DNA from: Streptomyces sp. Root1304
GTDB taxonomy: Bacteria; Actinomycetota; Actinomycetes; Streptomycetales; Streptomycetaceae
Direction: 5' to 3'
Length of the DNA stretch: 48,797 nt
Assembly: GCF_001426405.1 (NCBI RefSeq)
Contig: NZ_LMEP01000006.1
Span: 133,814 to 182,610, forward strand
Under the pieces are notes generated by a model that worked only from the letters and a program-made list of their open reading frames with translations, had not been told where the DNA came from and made no database searches. Positions 9,316 to 17,831 of this stretch are shown here, piece after piece (positions within the stretch are counted from its first letter, which is position 1; every line of letters starts with the position of its first letter). The position numbers and the translations under genes were made by a program.

Positions 9316-10395
9316 TCACCCTATGGAGCGCCAGCCCTCCAGGAGGAGTCCCTCCGCCGCCGCCTTCTGCCGGGTGGTGATCAGCTGGACGCCGCCGACC
9401 AGGGCCATCGCGACGAGCCGCCCGTCGAGGCCCCGGGTGAGGACGGTCGCGAGCTCGCCCTGCGCGTCCCCGGTCTCCGACCACGCGATGCCGTCGGTCT
9501 CCCGCTCGCTCGGGTAGGCCGCGAGGGCGAGCCGGCCGTCGGAGGACTGCTGGGCGAGGACCGTGCAGTCGAAGCCGTCGATGAGGCAGCGGGTGGCGGC
9601 GAGCCGGCCGGTGCCGACCGCGTCGCCGACGGCCGTCGGCTCCAGGGAGCGGCCCGGCGACCAGGCGCGGACCTTGCCCGCCTTGTCGACGTAGAACAGC
9701 GTCACGTGCCCGGAGGGGCCGGTCACGGCCGTCAGGGTGCCGAAGGTGACCTCGGCGGGCAGCACGTCCTGGCGGACCGGGCGGGCGCCCGGCTCCTCCT
9801 GGACGTAGCGCAGCAGGCCCTTGTCGGTGGCGGTGAGGAGCTCGACGCGCCCCTCGCCGTTGACGACGGCCACCGGGGAGGGGTCGGTGCCCCAGCCGTG
9901 CAGGTCCCACCAGGGGTGCCAGCCGCCGGCGTCCTTCTGGGCGCGGACGCTCAGTCCGCCGCCGCCGTTCCGCACGAAGGCGTACGCGCGGCCCTGGGCG
10001 TCCACCGCGACGGACGGGTTGCCCGTCCACGGCCCCTTGCCGTTGGAGTGGCCGATCGAGCGCCAGGCGGCCGCCGGGCGGCCCGTCTGGAACTGGACGC
10101 TGTGGACCAGCTCGACGTGTCCCTCTCCCCCGGTGGTGGGCCGCAGGCCGACGAGGTGGACGTACCGGTCGGCGCCCTGGCCGACCGCGAGGAAGGAGGT
10201 GAGTCCGTCGCCGCCGAGCGAGTCGGGCCCGCTCCAGCTGCCGTCCGGCTGCTCGGTCCAGCGCACCACCTCCCCGTCCCGGGGCAGGTACGCGCTGAAC
10301 CTGCCCTCCTCTCCTCTGGTCAGCCAGGCGCCCTGGAGCTGGGGGGCGGTGGCGCCGTGGGAGCGGGCAGCGGGGACCTGGGATCGATTCGCCAT
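9316..10395 (-). CDS. Conserved hypothetical protein, beta-propeller-like
   Basis: 359 residues from the ATG at 10395, function unknown. The sequence is built of irregular repeats with aromatic and Asp-Gly turns (RWTEQPDGSWSGPDSLGGDG, WWDLHGWGTDPSPVAVV, VDKAGKVRAWSPG). This is the look of sialidase-like or PLL-type beta-propellers. No signal peptide, lipobox or transmembrane helix is visible, so it is probably cytoplasmic. The frame opens 15 bp earlier with a GTG (10410), and neither start has a good ribosome site, so the N-terminus is uncertain. The gene is convergent with fadB and lies 85 bp downstream of the start-distal end of the permease gene region, on the same strand. Confidence 0.7.
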   Translation of the reverse strand: MANRSQVPAARSHGATAPQLQGAWLTRGEEGRFSAYLPRDGEVVRWTEQPDGSWSGPDSLGGDGLTSFLAVGQGADRYVHLVGLRPTTGGEGHVELVHSVQFQTGRPAAAWRSIGHSNGKGPWTGNPSVAVDAQGRAYAFVRNGGGGLSVRAQKDAGGWHPWWDLHGWGTDPSPVAVVNGEGRVELLTATDKGLLRYVQEEPGARPVRQDVLPAEVTFGTLTAVTGPSGHVTLFYVDKAGKVRAWSPGRSLEPTAVGDAVGTGRLAATRCLIDGFDCTVLAQQSSDGRLALAAYPSERETDGIAWSETGDAQGELATVLTRGLDGRLVAMALVGGVQLITTRQKAAAEGLLLEGWRSIG

Positions 10396-10494
10396 GGGGG
10401 GATCCAGCACTCCGGTCGTCGGAAGGAGTTCGGGTACGAGCCGACTGTAGTCGCCCTCCCGAACCCTCCCTTCCGCGCCTTCGGCATCGGCCGC

Positions 10495-12009
10495 TCAGTA
10501 CCGGGATTCGCCGCCCGCGCGCCCGAGCCGACTGTGACCGCGCCCGTACAGGAAGTACACGACGAAGCCGATCACCATCCATACGGCGAAGCGGAACCAG
10601 GTCTCGCCGGGCAGGTTGAGCATCAGCCAGACCGAGGCGGCGATGGAGAGGATCGGCAGGAAGGGCACCCAGGGGGTGCGGAAGGCCCGCGGCAGGTCGG
10701 GGCGGGTGCGGCGGAGCACCATGACGCCGACGGCGACCACGACGAAGGCGAAGAGCGTGCCGATGTTCACCAGGGTGGCGAGCTCGTTGATGCTGGTGAA
10801 GCCGGCGACGACGGCGATGATCGCGCCGAGCAGGATGGTGGGCCGGTACGGGGTCCTGAAGCGCGGGTGCGTCTTGGAGAAGAAGCGCGGCAGCAGGCCG
10901 TCGCGGCTCATCGCGAAGAACACCCGGGTCTGGCCGAGGAGCAGGATCAGACAGACCGTGGTGAGGCCGATGGCGGCGCCGAAGCTGATCACGCCCGCGT
11001 AGAAGGGGTGTCCGGCGGCTTTGAAGGCATCGGCGAGCGGGGCGCTCACGGACAGCTCGGTGTAGTGCTGCATTCCGGTGACGACCAGGGCGACGGCCAC
11101 GTAGAGCACGGTGCAGATGAGGAGCGAGCCGAGGATGCCCCGGGGCATGTCCCGCTGCGGCAGCTTGGTCTCCTCGGCGGCGGTGGCGACGACGTCGAAG
11201 CCGATGAAGGCGAAGAAGACGACGGAGGCGGCGGTGAAGATGCCCATGACGCCGAAGTTCGTCGGTTCGTACCCGAACATCAGCTGGACCAGCGGTTCGT
11301 TCCAGCCGGAGCCGCCGCCGGGCGGGGTGACGGCCGGCGGGATGAAGGGCTTGTAGTTGTCGCCGACGATGAAGAACAGGCCCGCGACGATCACGATCAT
11401 CACCACGGTCACCTTGATCGCGACGACGACGGCGGTGATCCGGGCGGAGAGCTTCATGCCCAGGACGAGGACCACGGTGAGCACGAGGACCAGCAGGAAG
11501 GCCAGGATGTCGAAGGTGCCGCCCGGGATGTCGGGCCCTTCGAGCGCGGCCGGCAGATGCCAGCCGATGTTGTCCATCAGGGATCTGACGTAGCCGGACC
11601 AGCCGACGGCGACCACCGCCGTACCGAGGGCGAACTCCAGGACGAGGTCCCAGCCGATGATCCAGGCGGGCAGCTCGCCGATGGAGGCGTACGCGAAGGT
11701 GTACGCCGATCCGGCCACCGGCACCGTCGAGGCGAACTCGGCGTAGCAGAGGGCGGCCAGGGCGCAGACGATGCCCGCGGCGACGAAGGCGAGGGCGGTG
11801 GCCGGCCCGGCGTTCTCCTTCGCGACCTTGCCGGTCAGGACGAAGATGCCGGTGCCGATGATGACGCCGACGCCGAACACCGTCAGGTCCCAGGCGGACA
11901 GGGACTTCCGGAGCGCGTGCTCCGGTTCCTCCGTGTCGCGGATCGACTGCTCGACGGACTTGGTCCGGAACATTCCCATGTTGGCGCGTGGCCGCTGGTC
12001 CGTGCTCAC
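10495..12009 (-). CDS. APC-superfamily amino-acid permease
   Basis: Integral membrane transporter of 504 residues, probably importing an amino acid by proton symport or exchange. After a hydrophilic N-terminus come about 12 hydrophobic helices. The first contains the APC signature FGVGVIIGTGIFVLTG near residues 46-61, where the unwound GTG motif binds the substrate backbone. The arrangement resembles cationic amino-acid transporters (CAT/YfnA type). The GTG start at 12009 follows GGAGG with 6 nt spacing. It lies downstream of dxs on the same strand but is separated from it by a hairpin terminator. Confidence 0.88.
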   Translation of the reverse strand: MSTDQRPRANMGMFRTKSVEQSIRDTEEPEHALRKSLSAWDLTVFGVGVIIGTGIFVLTGKVAKENAGPATALAFVAAGIVCALAALCYAEFASTVPVAGSAYTFAYASIGELPAWIIGWDLVLEFALGTAVVAVGWSGYVRSLMDNIGWHLPAALEGPDIPGGTFDILAFLLVLVLTVVLVLGMKLSARITAVVVAIKVTVVMIVIVAGLFFIVGDNYKPFIPPAVTPPGGGSGWNEPLVQLMFGYEPTNFGVMGIFTAASVVFFAFIGFDVVATAAEETKLPQRDMPRGILGSLLICTVLYVAVALVVTGMQHYTELSVSAPLADAFKAAGHPFYAGVISFGAAIGLTTVCLILLLGQTRVFFAMSRDGLLPRFFSKTHPRFRTPYRPTILLGAIIAVVAGFTSINELATLVNIGTLFAFVVVAVGVMVLRRTRPDLPRAFRTPWVPFLPILSIAASVWLMLNLPGETWFRFAVWMVIGFVVYFLYGRGHSRLGRAGGESRY

Positions 12010-12062
12010 GTGGTACCTCCTGCCGGGGGACTGCCCGTCCTGTGGTCAGAATGCACGCGAAA

Positions 12063-12100
12063 GGGCCGGTCGGCACTCCGAAGAGTGAGCCGACCGGCCC
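12063..12100 (-). terminator. Hairpin terminator downstream of dxs
   Basis: A 12-bp stem (GGGCCGGTCGGC and complement) extends inward with an ACTC-CGAA-GAGT mini-stem. It is placed about 30 bp after the dxs stop and before the permease gene. Confidence 0.75.
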
Positions 12101-12128
12101 AAAGGTGACGCGGGGTCACGAGGGTCCG

Positions 12129-14048
12129 TCAGTCGCGGGCGGGCTCCACGGCCTGCGCGCTGTTCTCGAACCTGCCGTCGAGCCGCGAGACCAGACCGGT
12201 GACCTGGCGGGCGACGTCGGGGGCGGTCAGGCCGATCTCGGCCAGGACCTCGCCGCGGGAGGCGTGGTCGAGGAAGCGCGGCGGGATGCCGAAGTCACGC
12301 AGCGGCACGTCCACGCCCGCGTCGCGGAGCGCCTGGGCGACGGCGGAGCCGACACCGCCGACGCGGCTGTTGTCCTCGACCGTGACGACGACCCGGTGGC
12401 GCTCGGCGAGCGGGGCGAGGGCCTCGTCGACCGGCTTGACCCAGCGGGGGTCGACGACGGTGGTGGAGATGCCCTGGCGGTCGAGCAGGTCGGCGATCTC
12501 CAGGCACATGGGCGCCAGGGCGCCCACGGAGACCAGGAGGACGTCCGGCCGGTCGGAGCCGGGCTCGCGGAGCACGTCCATGCCGCCGACGCGGCGCAGG
12601 GCGGGGACGGCGGGGCCGACGGCGCCCTTGGAGAAGCGGACCACGGTGGGGGCGTCGGTGACCTCGACGGCCTCGCGGAGCTGGGCGCGGACCTGGTCGG
12701 CGTCGCGCGGGGCGGCGAGCCGCAGGCCGGGGACGACCTGGAGGATCGACATGTCCCACATGCCGTTGTGGGAGGCGCCGTCGGTGCCGGTGACACCGGC
12801 CCGGTCCAGGACGAAGGTGACGCCGCACTTGTGCAGGGCCACGTCCATCAGGACCTGGTCGAAGGCGCGGTTGAGGAAGGTCGCGTACACCGCGAAGACC
12901 GGGTGCAGTCCGCCGGTGGCGAGGCCGGCGGCGGAGACCGCGGCGTGCTGCTCGGCGATGCCGACGTCGAAGACCCGCTCGGGGAAGGCCTTGGCGAACT
13001 TGTCGAGGCCGACGGGCTGGAGCATGGCCGCCGTGATGGCGACGATGTCCGCGCGCTCCTTGCCGAGCTCCACCATCTCCTGGCCGAAGACCGAGGTCCA
13101 GTCGGCGCCGGAGGAGGCGATGGGCAGGCCGGTGTCGGGGTGGATCTTGCCGACGGCGTGGAAGCGGTCGGCCTCGTCCTGGAGGGCGGGCTGGTAGCCG
13201 CGGCCCTTCTCGGTGAGGCAGTGGACGATCACGGGGCCGCCGAAGCGCTTGGCGCGCGTCAGGGCGGACTCCAGGGCCTCGATGTCGTGGCCGTCGATGG
13301 GGCCGACGTACTTGAGGCCGAGGTCCTCGAACATGCCCTGCGGGGCGATGAAGTCCTTGAGGCCCTTCTTGGCGCCGTGCAGGGTCTCGTAGAGCGGCTT
13401 CCCGACGACCGGGGTGCGCTCCAGGATGTCCTTGCCGCGGGCGAGGAAGCGCTCGTAGCCGTCGGTGGTGCGCAGGGTGGCCAGGTGGTTGGCGAGGCCG
13501 CCGATGGTGGGCGCGTAGGAGCGCTCGTTGTCGTTGACGACGATCACGAGCGGGCGGTCCTTGGCGGCGGCGATGTTGTTCAGCGCCTCCCAGGCCATGC
13601 CGCCGGTGAGGGCGCCGTCGCCGATGACCGCGACGACGTGGTCGTCCTTCTTCAGGACCTCGTTGGCCTTGGCGAGGCCGTCGGCCCAGCCGAGGACCGT
13701 CGAGGCGTGCGAGTTCTCGATGACGTCGTGCTCGGACTCGGCCTGCGAGGGGTAGCCGGAGAGGCCGCCCTTCATCTTGAGCTTCGAGAAGTCCTGTCGC
13801 CCGGTGAGGAGCTTGTGGACGTAGCTCTGGTGGCCGGTGTCCCAGAGGACCTTGTCCTTCGGGGAGTCGAACACGCGGTGCAGGGCGATGGTCAGCTCGA
13901 CCACGCCGAGGTTGGGCCCGAGGTGCCCGCCGGTCTTGGAGACGGCGTCCACGAGGAACGTCCTGATCTCGTCGGCCAGCTGGTCCAGCTGTTCCGGGGA
14001 GAGCCGGTCCAGATCTCGCGGTCCCCTGATACGGGTCAGCAGAGCCAC
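12129..14048 (-). CDS. dxs: 1-deoxy-D-xylulose-5-phosphate synthase
   Basis: First enzyme of the MEP isoprenoid pathway; condenses pyruvate and glyceraldehyde 3-phosphate with thiamine diphosphate. The protein is 639 residues, normal length. Diagnostic segments are [14 protein letters not shown] near 39-52, the thiamine-diphosphate motif [16 protein letters not shown] near 143-158, and [15 protein letters not shown] near 418-432 in the transketolase-like pyrimidine domain. A C-terminal transketolase domain follows. The GTG start at 14048 has AAGGAGG at optimal spacing. It stands as a single transcription unit between terminators. Confidence 0.96.
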   Translation of the reverse strand: MALLTRIRGPRDLDRLSPEQLDQLADEIRTFLVDAVSKTGGHLGPNLGVVELTIALHRVFDSPKDKVLWDTGHQSYVHKLLTGRQDFSKLKMKGGLSGYPSQAESEHDVIENSHASTVLGWADGLAKANEVLKKDDHVVAVIGDGALTGGMAWEALNNIAAAKDRPLVIVVNDNERSYAPTIGGLANHLATLRTTDGYERFLARGKDILERTPVVGKPLYETLHGAKKGLKDFIAPQGMFEDLGLKYVGPIDGHDIEALESALTRAKRFGGPVIVHCLTEKGRGYQPALQDEADRFHAVGKIHPDTGLPIASSGADWTSVFGQEMVELGKERADIVAITAAMLQPVGLDKFAKAFPERVFDVGIAEQHAAVSAAGLATGGLHPVFAVYATFLNRAFDQVLMDVALHKCGVTFVLDRAGVTGTDGASHNGMWDMSILQVVPGLRLAAPRDADQVRAQLREAVEVTDAPTVVRFSKGAVGPAVPALRRVGGMDVLREPGSDRPDVLLVSVGALAPMCLEIADLLDRQGISTTVVDPRWVKPVDEALAPLAERHRVVVTVEDNSRVGGVGSAVAQALRDAGVDVPLRDFGIPPRFLDHASRGEVLAEIGLTAPDVARQVTGLVSRLDGRFENSAQAVEPARD

Positions 14049-14239
14049 CCGTGCCTCCTTGCGTTTGAGCTGGTCGAGCTTGCCGATTTGTCGAGTCTAA
14101 TGTTCCGTCTTGGATCGTGGGCATCGGGCCGGGGAGTGAGGCGTCACCCTCACGGCCTACAAGCCGCTGATCTGTACGGCTCTGTACGCGCGTGCGTACT
14201 GCTCCGTACGCGCCGGTGCACTCCCCCGGACGCGCCGGA

Positions 14240-14267
14240 GCCCGGCACCGGTTTCGCGGTGCCGGGC
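14240..14267 (-). terminator. Hairpin terminator downstream of xylH
   Basis: An 11-bp stem (GCCCGGCACCG and complement) with a 6-nt loop lies 15 bp after the xylH stop. The rest of the 230-bp gap to dxs must contain the dxs promoter; a TAGACT hexamer near 14,096 is a possible -10 but no clear -35 pairs with it. Confidence 0.65.
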
Positions 14268-14281
14268 CGGTGTGACGGGTG

Positions 14282-15583
14282 TTACGCGCGTCCCGCCGTC
14301 TTCTGCGTCTTGCGCGAGACCGAGTCGATGATCACGGCGATGAGCAGGACCGCTCCGGTGATCATGTACTGGATCGCGTTCGAGGACAGGTTCATCTGGT
14401 TGAGGCCCTGGACGATCGACTGGATGACCAGGATGCCGAGGAGCGCCGACCAGACCTTGCCGCGTCCGCCGAACAGGGACGTACCGCCGATGACGGCCGC
14501 CGCGATGCACATCATCAGCTGGTTGCCGCCGCCGAGGGAGCGGTCGGCGCCGCCGGTCGCGGAGGCGAGGAACAGACCGCCGATGGCGCCCATGGTGCCG
14601 GAGATCATGAAGACCGAGATCCGGATCCAGGAGACGTTGATGCCGGCGCGGCGGGCGGCCTCGATGCCGCCGCCGACCGCGAAGACCTGGCGGCCGTACG
14701 TGGTGCGGCGGAGCACGAAGTCGGTGACGAGCAGGATCACCAGGAAGATCACCAGGGAGAGCGGCAGGCCCTGCTCCTGGTTGAAGCCGTACGCGGCGAC
14801 GAGGACCAGGACCGCGAGGACGGCGGTGCGCAGGATGATCTCGCTCTGCGGGCGGTGCGGCAGCTCGGCGGCCCTGCGGCGGCGCGAGTCGCGCAGCTGG
14901 GCGAGGTAGAAGGCGGCGACGACGACCACGGCGAGGCCGTAGGCGGCGGCGACGTCGGAGAAGTAGTACTTCGTGAGGTCGCCGACGAAGCTGCCGATCG
15001 GGGTGGGGATGGTGGACTTGTCGCCCATCACCCAGGTCTGCAGTCCGGCCCAGCCGAGGAAGCCGGCCAGGGTGACGACGAAGGCGGGGACGCCGATCTT
15101 GGCGAAGACCAGGCCGTGGAAGGCGCCGAGCAGGGTGCCGGACAGGATGCCGAGGAGGATCGCGAGACCGTCCGGCATGTCCGTGCCGAGGACGCCCCAG
15201 ACCGAGCCGGCCAGACCCGCGACGGATCCTACGGCGAGGTCGATCTCGCCGAGCAGCAGGACGAAGACGATGCCGACGGCCATGATGCCGGGGCCGACCG
15301 CGTACAGCGTGATCTGGTCGAGGTTGTACGAGGTGATGAAGTTGCCGGTGAGGGCCTGGAAGACGATGCCGATGACGATCAGACCGACCACGACGGGCAG
15401 CGAGCCGATCTCACCGGAGCGGATCTTGCGCTTGAACTCCTCGACGTAGCCCTTGAAGCCCTGCTCGCGGACGAGGAGGCGGGGGTCGACGGCGGGGATC
15501 GCGGCGGCGGCCGGGGCCTCCACGCTCGTCCGGGGGTCGGGCACGGCGGCCTGGTCGCTCGCGGCGGGAGGGGTCTTGCTCAC
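14282..15583 (-). CDS. xylH: Xylose-type sugar ABC transporter permease
   Basis: Membrane-spanning component of a ribose/xylose-class sugar importer, 433 residues with about 10 hydrophobic helices. A cytoplasmic N-terminus of about 60 residues is rich in Ala and Pro. The family-typical loop GEIDLAVGSVAGLAG lies near residues 111-125 and GGTSLFGGRGKVWSALLG near 378. The GTG start overlaps the xylG stop by 4 bp (GTGA), so the genes are coupled. Assignment as xylH rests on family, order (xylF, xylG, xylH) and position beside rok7B7, as I recall for S. coelicolor SCO6008-6011. Confidence 0.88.
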   Translation of the reverse strand: MSKTPPAASDQAAVPDPRTSVEAPAAAAIPAVDPRLLVREQGFKGYVEEFKRKIRSGEIGSLPVVVGLIVIGIVFQALTGNFITSYNLDQITLYAVGPGIMAVGIVFVLLLGEIDLAVGSVAGLAGSVWGVLGTDMPDGLAILLGILSGTLLGAFHGLVFAKIGVPAFVVTLAGFLGWAGLQTWVMGDKSTIPTPIGSFVGDLTKYYFSDVAAAYGLAVVVVAAFYLAQLRDSRRRRAAELPHRPQSEIILRTAVLAVLVLVAAYGFNQEQGLPLSLVIFLVILLVTDFVLRRTTYGRQVFAVGGGIEAARRAGINVSWIRISVFMISGTMGAIGGLFLASATGGADRSLGGGNQLMMCIAAAVIGGTSLFGGRGKVWSALLGILVIQSIVQGLNQMNLSSNAIQYMITGAVLLIAVIIDSVSRKTQKTAGRA

Positions 15584-16359
15584 TTCGCTACCTCCGCGTT
15601 GCGGGCCTGGCGGCGGGTCACGGCGTTGTCCGTGGCACCGGTGATCGCGGCGATGATCTCTTCGTGCGTGGTGGTGGCCACCGGGAAGGTGCCGTTGTTA
15701 CGGCCCAGGCGCAGCACGGCCACGGTGTCGGCGACGGCCTTCACGTCGGCCATGTTGTGGCTGATGAGGATGACGCCGAGGCCCTGCTCGCGCAGCCGCT
15801 CGACCAGGTCGAGGACCTGGGCGGTCTGCTCGACGCCGAGGGCGGCGGTCGGCTCGTCGAGGATCACGATCTTGGGGTCGCCGACCAGGGCGCGCGCGAT
15901 GGCGACGACCTGCCGCTGGCCGCCGGAGAGGGCGGCGACGGGGATGCGGACGCTGGGGATGCGGATGGAGAGGGTGGAGAGGAGGTCCTTGGCCCGCTTC
16001 TCCATGGCGACCTCGTCGAGGACGCCGCCCTTCTTGATCTCGCGGCCGAGGAACAGGTTGGCGACGACGTCGAGGTTGTCGCAGAGGGCGAGGTCCTGGT
16101 AGACGGTCGCGACGCCGAGGTTCTGGGAGTCGTGCGGCCGCTGGATCTCGACGCGCTCGCCCTCCCACTCGATGACGCCCTCGTCGATCGGGTGCACGCC
16201 GGCGATCGTCTTGACCAGCGTGGACTTTCCCGCTCCGTTGTCGCCGACGAGCGCGACGACCTCTCCTGCGTGGACTTCGAGATCGACACCGGAGAGGACC
16301 TGGACCGCTCCGAACCGCTTGAAGATCCCACGCAACGCCAGCACGGGCGTCTGGGACAC
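15580..16359 (-). CDS. xylG: Xylose-type sugar ABC transporter ATP-binding protein
   Basis: Cytoplasmic ATPase that powers sugar import. The 259-residue protein has one complete nucleotide-binding domain: Walker A GDNGAGKST, Q-loop YQDLALCDN, signature LSGGQRQ, Walker B IVILDEPTAAL and switch His in ILISHN. Classical XylG/RbsA proteins have two such domains in about 500 residues, so this half-size form presumably works as a homodimer. The frame opens earlier at a TTG, but an AAGGAG sits 9 nt before the GTG at 16359, which decides the start. Confidence 0.88.
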   Translation of the reverse strand: MSQTPVLALRGIFKRFGAVQVLSGVDLEVHAGEVVALVGDNGAGKSTLVKTIAGVHPIDEGVIEWEGERVEIQRPHDSQNLGVATVYQDLALCDNLDVVANLFLGREIKKGGVLDEVAMEKRAKDLLSTLSIRIPSVRIPVAALSGGQRQVVAIARALVGDPKIVILDEPTAALGVEQTAQVLDLVERLREQGLGVILISHNMADVKAVADTVAVLRLGRNNGTFPVATTTHEEIIAAITGATDNAVTRRQARNAEVAK

Positions 16360-16443
16360 GTGAACCAACTCCTTCGCCGCCCGCGGGCGGCGGCAATGGC
16401 GCGCCGCCGGTGCGGCGCCGAAGTTTCGAGGGGGGCTGGGCTC

Positions 16444-16492
16444 GTCCGGCCCCCGGACCGACAGCGGGGTCTGGGTCGGCCGGGGGCCGGAC
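16444..16492 (-). other. Intercistronic inverted repeat, xylF-xylG
   Basis: A 13-bp inverted repeat (GTCCGGCCCCCGG and complement) with a 23-nt loop lies in the 285-bp gap between the xylF stop and xylG. No gene fits in this gap. It may be an attenuator or an mRNA stability element that lowers xylG and xylH expression relative to xylF. Confidence 0.5.
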
Positions 16493-16605
16493 GGGCTTGG
16501 GGCGGATCCGGGCGTCGTGCGCGCGCCTTGTTACCGGGGGTCTTCACCCTCTGTACTCGGGGCGGCGGCGCCCTCTTCCGGGGCGCTCACGCGCGGATCC
16601 GTGGC

Positions 16606-16628
16606 GCCGGGCCCTCGCGGGGCCCGGC
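16606..16628 (-). terminator. Hairpin directly downstream of xylF
   Basis: A 9-bp GC stem (GCCGGGCCC and complement, 5-nt loop) starts 16 bp after the xylF stop. It is probably a partial terminator or 3' stabiliser. Confidence 0.5.
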
Positions 16629-16644
16629 AGGGGGGTGACCCGGC

Positions 16645-17709
16645 CTACTTGATGCCCAGCGCGGTGCACTTGGCGGCGAGGTCCGAGGTGCAGAGGTCGG
16701 CGGCCTTGTAGATGCCGTCCTGGACGACCGTGGACTGGATGTTGGTCTTGTCGACCACCACCGGGGCGAAGAGCGTCGACGGCACGCCGTCGGTCGCGCC
16801 CTGGGCGCCCAGGTCCTTGCCCTGGAGCAGGTTCACCGCGAACTTGGCGGCCTCGGGGGCCAGCTGGAGCGGCGACTTGTAGATGGTGAAGGTCTGGGTG
16901 CCCGCGATGATCCGCTGGATGCCCGCGACCTCGGCGTCCTGGCCGCCCACCGGGATGTTCTTGATGCCGGCGTTCTCGAGGGAGGTGATGACACCGCCCG
17001 CCATACCGTCGTTGGCGGAGTAGACGGCGTTGATCTTGTCCTTGCCGACCGAGGAGATCGCGGCGGACATCTTCTCGCCGGCGATCTTCGGGTCCCACTC
17101 GCCGGAGGCCTCGTAGGCGATCTTGCCGACCTTGCCGTCGAGCGCGGTGTGGGCGCCCTTCTTGAACAGACCGGCGTTCGGGTCCTTCTCGTCGCCGTTG
17201 ATCATCACGACGTTGGCGGTGGCGGCCTTGGTGCCGAGGGCGGCGAGGAGCGCCTGGCCCTGGAGCTCGCCGACCTTGTTGTTGTCGTGGCTGACGTAGG
17301 CGTCGGCGCCCTTGACGGCACGGTCGTACGCGACGATCTTGACGCCCTTGGCCTTGGCGTCCTTGATCCAGCCCTCGGCCTTGGTGGCGTCGACCGGGTC
17401 GAGGGCGATGACCTTGATGCCGTCGGCGATCAGCTGGTCGAACTGCTGCTTCTGCTTGACGACGTCGGAGACCGCGTTGTTGTACACGACCTCGCAGTCG
17501 CCGCACGCGGCCTTGACGGCCTTCTCGAACTGGGGCTTGTCCAGGGCCTCGTAGCGCGAGGTCTTGTTCTCCGGAAGGAGCAGGCCGATCTTGGTCGAGC
17601 TGCCCTTGTCCGCGCTGTCGTCGCCGCCGGCCTTGCCGCAGGCTGCGAGCGAGAGGGCCATCGAGACCGCGGCCGTTGCTATGACGGCACGACGCGTCAC
17701 TGCGTTCAT
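16645..17709 (-). CDS. xylF: Xylose-type sugar ABC transporter substrate-binding lipoprotein
   Basis: Extracytoplasmic sugar receptor of 354 residues anchored by a lipid. Residues 1-24 form a lipoprotein signal with lipobox LSLAAC and acylated Cys24. The mature part is a periplasmic-binding-protein type I fold of the ribose/xylose class (KIGLLLPENKTSRYEALDKP near 46, VIALDPVDATKAEGWI, VYSANDGMAGGVITSLENAG, VPVGGQDAEVAGIQRIIAGTQ). The ATG at 17709 follows GGGAGG. It is the first gene of xylFGH, with a large inverted repeat in its leader. Xylose specificity is inferred from gene order beside rok7B7. Confidence 0.9.
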   Translation of the reverse strand: MNAVTRRAVIATAAVSMALSLAACGKAGGDDSADKGSSTKIGLLLPENKTSRYEALDKPQFEKAVKAACGDCEVVYNNAVSDVVKQKQQFDQLIADGIKVIALDPVDATKAEGWIKDAKAKGVKIVAYDRAVKGADAYVSHDNNKVGELQGQALLAALGTKAATANVVMINGDEKDPNAGLFKKGAHTALDGKVGKIAYEASGEWDPKIAGEKMSAAISSVGKDKINAVYSANDGMAGGVITSLENAGIKNIPVGGQDAEVAGIQRIIAGTQTFTIYKSPLQLAPEAAKFAVNLLQGKDLGAQGATDGVPSTLFAPVVVDKTNIQSTVVQDGIYKAADLCTSDLAAKCTALGIK

Positions 17710-17737
17710 GTGGGTTTGCCTCCCTGACGAGGCCGCG

Positions 17738-17780
17738 ACGTTGCGGCCGAGGTGGCACGAAGTCAACTCGGCCGCAACGT
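17738..17780. promoter_or_regulatory. Large inverted repeat in the xylF leader, candidate operator
   Basis: Perfect 14-bp arms ACGTTGCGGCCGAG (17738-17751) and complement (17767-17780) are separated by 15 bp and start 29 bp upstream of the xylF ATG. The region between rok7B7 and xylF also has TTGACG and TTGACT hexamers that could be -35 elements. This is a candidate site for Rok7B7 or another sugar regulator, or an mRNA stem-loop that affects xylF translation. Confidence 0.5.
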
Positions 17781-17831
17781 TGACGTCAAGAAGTAAATTC
17801 TTAACGAGATGACAACGGTGGTGTTCGTTAT

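Noticed and set aside
9247..12108. 953-codon open frame on the plus strand opposite the propeller-like and permease genes
   Set aside because: It runs across two genes and their gap. The composition is low complexity (Asp/Glu/Gly/His repeats), typical of antisense frames.
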